DNA from: an uncultured Ruminococcus sp.
GTDB taxonomy: Bacteria; Bacillota; Clostridia; Oscillospirales; Ruminococcaceae
NCBI GenBank assembly: GCA_946612185.1
Contig: CAMOEP010000083.1
Coordinates: 1-8,091, forward strand
Direction: 5' to 3'
Length of the DNA: 8,091 nt
Each line of letters starts with the position of its first letter. The first letter of the stretch is position 1. A model generated the notes under the pieces. The model was not told the origin of the DNA. It ran no database searches and worked only from the letters and a program-made list of their open reading frames with translations. The position numbers and the translations under genes are program-made. Positions 5,380 through 8,091 of this stretch are shown here, in pieces.

Positions 5380-7812
5380 ATGAGAACCAATACTATCAAA
5401 AGAACTCTCGCCGGCGTATTCGCTGCGGCAATGCTCTGTTCCGCAGCTTCATGCTCATCAGGCGGCAATAACGGCAGCGGCGACGGCTCAAACGAAAATG
5501 GCAGCGGCAATTCCCCCAGCGCATCTAATGTATCCGACAAGACCATAACAAATGTTTACCGCTCTGTTGAAATGAATACTGATCTTCCTATGGAATATAT
5601 TTCAGCTATAACTCCACTGGGCGACAGCGGAAACTTTATTGTATGCGGCAGCGATACAAAGGGAAACAGCTATATATATACTGCTGATCCTGAGTTTTCT
5701 TCCTTTACAGAACTTGATCTCGGCGTAGAGTACCCGGAGAACTCCACACATAATATGAACTGCTGCGTACTCGGAAACGGCAATATCGCTGTACTTCTCC
5801 AGGTAGCTGACTACGGCGATTTCAAACTCCCCAACTATGATGACCCCGACTTCGACTATGATACATTTGACTTTGAAGCTATGCAGGAAGCTGCCAAGTA
5901 CTCAAACTACTTCATTATCCTCGACAGCACCGGCAGCGTTGTCAGCACAAATGAACCCACCGAACTTGAAGAATACACATATATGGACGGCACTATCGCT
6001 GTAAGCGCATTAGCTCCTATCGGTGAGGATAAGTGCATAGCAAACCTGTATACAGAAGCAGAGGAAATATACCTGGTAATCGACACGGACGGCAAGGTCA
6101 TTGAAAAGTTAGACCTTGAAAACGGAAACGGTCTGTATCAGAGCTGCATGGACTCCGAGCATAACCTGTGCTATGTTACATGGGAGGAGGCTGGTATGGC
6201 GATCAGGAAGCTGAGTGCGTCTGACTATAGTCAGCTTGATTCTATCAGCCTCAAGGACGTTGAAAACAATGGTATGTTAAATATAATAAAGGGCGACGGT
6301 GATTACGAATTCTACATGACAGGCAGTACATCTCTCTACGGCATCAAGGCTGACGGTACGGTAAATGAGGTCATTAACTGGATAGACTCCGATATCAACG
6401 GAAACTATATCAGCGCTGTTGCTTCACTGGGCAATGGTGAGTTCGTAACATACGAAAGAGACTGGAATACCAATGCAAGTTCACTCAACCGTCTGACAAA
6501 GCGTGATGCTTCTGAACTGGCTGATACCGAAGTCCTTACCCTTGCTGTAATGTACGCAGATTCTTCTATAACTTCTCAGGTAACTGATTTCAATAAGAAG
6601 AACGACAAGATCCGTGTAAAGATCAAGGACTACTCCAGCTACTATGAGTACGATGAGCAGAACGAAAAGACCGTCAATACTCCTGCAAAGCAGCTTAAAA
6701 TGGACATCGTTTCCGGCAATCGTCCTGATATGATATGCTGTTACGATATGGCAGTAATGAATAATCTGGCTTCCAAGGGTGCATTTGCTGACCTGAACCA
6801 GGTAATGAGCGAAAGCGGCACTATCAAGCAGGAGGACATTATGCCCAATGTGATAGATGCACTTGCCCTTGACGGAAAGCTGTACTACATCACTCCCTCT
6901 TTCAGCATAAATACCCTTGCCATCAAGTCAAAGAACTTCGACAAGGAGAACTGGACGCTTGATGACCTTATCGAAACCTACAAAAAAGCACCTGAAGGCA
7001 CTAAGCTGTTCAATGAGTCGAATTCAAAGGAAAGCGTATTCTACAACCTCTACTACAATATGACTTTCGTTGACGAGGTAAACGGCACTTGCAGCTTTGA
7101 TTCACCTGATTTTCTCAAGCTTCTGGAATTTGTTGATACATTCGACAAGGAAGCTGACGAACCCGACTGGGATAACGCTTCTCAGGAGGAGATGGACGCT
7201 TACTATACCGAACAGCAGGCAGCCTGCCGCAACGACAAGGCTCTCCTCAGCACGGTATACCTGGGCGATGCAAGAGAGTACGCAAGAGCTGCTCAGGGCG
7301 AATTTGGCGACAAGATAACTCTCGTTGGTTATCCCTCCGATAATGGTCAGGGCGCAAAGCTCAACTTCAATAGCTGCTACGCTATCACCGAGGAGTGCCA
7401 GCATAAGGAAGCTTGCTGGGAGTTCATAAGCAGCTTCTTCGACTACACAAACAGCGATAGCAAGATGTACAATGGTTTCCCGGTTCTCCAGAGCGAGTTT
7501 GATAATATCATGGATCAGGCTATGGATCGTCCCTTCTGGACTGACGAAAAGGGCGAGAAGCAGTACTACGACGATAGCTACTGGCTCAGCGATACAGAGC
7601 AGATAGATGTAAAGCCCCTCACTAAGGAGGAGCGTGACTTCGTTGCTGACTACATCAAGAATACTTCCAGCAGATCAGCATACTATAACGAGGACGTTTA
7701 TGAGATAGTTAACGAGGAGATAGAGGCTTTCTTTAATGGTGAGCGCAGCGCTCAGGAGACAGCCGACCTTATCCAGAACCGTGCATCTATCGTAATAAGC
7801 GAGCAGAACTAA
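5380..7812 (+). CDS. Lipoprotein: propeller-like domain fused to a sugar-type solute-binding domain
   Basis: This is the substrate-capture protein of the importer, anchored outside the membrane. It has 810 residues. A signal peptide ends in AASC, with Cys25 the likely lipidated residue; the Ser before it makes the lipobox slightly atypical. A Gly/Ser/Asn linker (26-50) follows. Residues 60-375 carry recurring short beta-type units (FIVCGSDTKGNSYIYT, YFIILDSTGSVV, IYLVIDTDGKVIEKLDL, SLYGIKADGTVNEVI), suggesting a beta-propeller; blade number is not certain. Residues 384-810 match family-1-type extracellular binding proteins: DIVSGNRPDMICCYD, KGAFADLNQVM, LDGKLYYITPSFSINTLA, GYPSDNGQGAKLNFNSCYAI, ACWEFISSFF and GFPVLQSEFDNIM. 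The usual family length is 400-550, so the N-terminal domain accounts for the excess. An acidic, aromatic patch lies at 144-166. It is the last gene before the terminator. The ligand is unknown; a carbohydrate is likely. Confidence 0.88.
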   Translation: MRTNTIKRTLAGVFAAAMLCSAASCSSGGNNGSGDGSNENGSGNSPSASNVSDKTITNVYRSVEMNTDLPMEYISAITPLGDSGNFIVCGSDTKGNSYIYTADPEFSSFTELDLGVEYPENSTHNMNCCVLGNGNIAVLLQVADYGDFKLPNYDDPDFDYDTFDFEAMQEAAKYSNYFIILDSTGSVVSTNEPTELEEYTYMDGTIAVSALAPIGEDKCIANLYTEAEEIYLVIDTDGKVIEKLDLENGNGLYQSCMDSEHNLCYVTWEEAGMAIRKLSASDYSQLDSISLKDVENNGMLNIIKGDGDYEFYMTGSTSLYGIKADGTVNEVINWIDSDINGNYISAVASLGNGEFVTYERDWNTNASSLNRLTKRDASELADTEVLTLAVMYADSSITSQVTDFNKKNDKIRVKIKDYSSYYEYDEQNEKTVNTPAKQLKMDIVSGNRPDMICCYDMAVMNNLASKGAFADLNQVMSESGTIKQEDIMPNVIDALALDGKLYYITPSFSINTLAIKSKNFDKENWTLDDLIETYKKAPEGTKLFNESNSKESVFYNLYYNMTFVDEVNGTCSFDSPDFLKLLEFVDTFDKEADEPDWDNASQEEMDAYYTEQQAACRNDKALLSTVYLGDAREYARAAQGEFGDKITLVGYPSDNGQGAKLNFNSCYAITEECQHKEACWEFISSFFDYTNSDSKMYNGFPVLQSEFDNIMDQAMDRPFWTDEKGEKQYYDDSYWLSDTEQIDVKPLTKEERDFVADYIKNTSSRSAYYNEDVYEIVNEEIEAFFNGERSAQETADLIQNRASIVISEQN

Positions 7813-7827
7813 CAAGGTCTAAATATA

Positions 7828-7869
7828 CCGTGGGGCATTTCCATATTGGAGATGCCTCACGGCTTTTTT
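7828..7869 (+). terminator. Intrinsic terminator of the operon
   Basis: Arms 7828-7842 and 7848-7862 form a 15-pair stem with two G-U pairs and a 5-base loop (7843-7847). After one C comes a run of six T (7864-7869). It begins 15 bases after the stop codon of the last gene. The T run lies only on the plus-strand side, so it is directed at the operon and is not clearly bidirectional. Confidence 0.95.
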
Positions 7870-7992
7870 ATGGCAACACCGCACAGAGATTGCGGCGCAG
7901 CCTTATGCAATATCCAGGGCAACAGCATTTACTTTCCGTGAAGCATTTTCTGATATACAATGGAAAACTACCGGTTTTTGTAGAAAGCCATG

Positions 7993-8012
7993 CGCCGGAA
8001 TTATTTCCGGCG
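7993..8012. repeat. Perfect 8-base inverted repeat, GC-rich hairpin
   Basis: CGCCGGAA-TTAT-TTCCGGCG has perfect 8-base arms around a 4-base loop. No T run follows on either strand, so it is not a standard terminator. It is a stable hairpin in RNA or a symmetrical protein site in DNA. Confidence 0.5.
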
Positions 8013-8055
8013 ACAGGCTGGTAAGGGTCTGCACCATCTTGGGTATCCGGAAAAC

Positions 8056-8075
8056 TTGCCGGTAAAAATCGGCAA
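8056..8075 (-). terminator. Weak possible terminator for a minus-strand gene beyond the window
   Basis: TTGCCG (8056-8061) and CGGCAA (8070-8075) pair around an 8-base loop. Read on the minus strand, the stem is followed after one base by four T (8054-8051). The T run is short and the stem modest. This is the best hint of a convergent gene to the right, but it may be only a hairpin. Confidence 0.25.
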
Positions 8076-8091
8076 AAGAGGGGAAAAAAGG

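Larger units (their letters stand above)
7870..8091. other. Non-coding 3' flank with several small hairpins
   Basis: I see no convincing gene in this stretch. It is more GC-rich than the upstream intergenic region and contains CCGCA-7-TGCGG (7879-7895), CGCCGGAA-TTAT-TTCCGGCG (7993-8012) and TTGCCG-8-CGGCAA (8056-8075). It could be an intergenic repeat, a structured RNA or the flank of the next gene. The purine-rich end (8075-8091) might precede a start codon beyond the window, but that cannot be judged here. Confidence 0.5.

Noticed and set aside
7830..8024. A 64-residue open frame on the plus strand after the operon
   Set aside because: It starts inside the terminator stem, has no ribosome binding site, and its sequence resembles no protein I know.

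Overview
This window looks like chromosomal DNA from a gut or rumen Clostridia bacterium, most likely a Ruminococcus-type member of the Oscillospiraceae. That placement is inference, based on moderate GC content, strong GGAGG-type ribosome binding sites, sigma-A style promoters, a lipoprotein solute-binding protein and a sugar transporter that lacks its own ATPase. No marker gene here fixes the species.

Layout. At the left edge, bases 1-20 are the 5' end of a tRNA on the minus strand, very probably tRNA-Gly, with a perfect TTGACA-17-TATAAT promoter just upstream. A roughly 540-base AT-rich non-coding region follows. It holds two good plus-strand promoters, P1 at 246-274 and P2 at 391-419. P1 overlaps a perfect 19-base dyad that looks like an operator. 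P2 has a palindromic -10 region and is preceded by TGCA motifs spaced about one helical turn apart. From 562 to 7812 there is one compact plus-strand operon of five genes, with gaps of -1, 21, 9 and 16 bases. It is closed by a strong intrinsic terminator at 7828-7869. The last 220 bases are non-coding and rich in small hairpins.

Operon content, in order: a MalF/UgpA-type sugar ABC permease; a MalG/UgpE-type sugar ABC permease; a membrane-anchored HlyD/MacA-like adaptor with a long coiled coil; a MacB-like extracytoplasmic domain held by only two membrane segments; and an 810-residue lipoprotein. The lipoprotein joins an N-terminal domain that looks like a beta-propeller to a C-terminal family-1-type solute-binding domain.

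How they may work together. The two permeases and the solute-binding lipoprotein make a standard CUT1 carbohydrate importer. Its ATPase is presumably a shared MsmK/UgpC-type protein encoded elsewhere. The unusual part is the pair in the middle. These are relatives of the MacA-MacB tripartite efflux system, but with no nucleotide-binding domain and without the last membrane helices of MacB. They are inserted between the permeases and the binding protein, and appear to be co-transcribed with them. The simplest reading is that they form an extracytoplasmic scaffold or accessory complex for the importer or its propeller-bearing binding protein. That is a hypothesis, and it is the most interesting lead in the window. 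Nothing in the sequence identifies the substrate.
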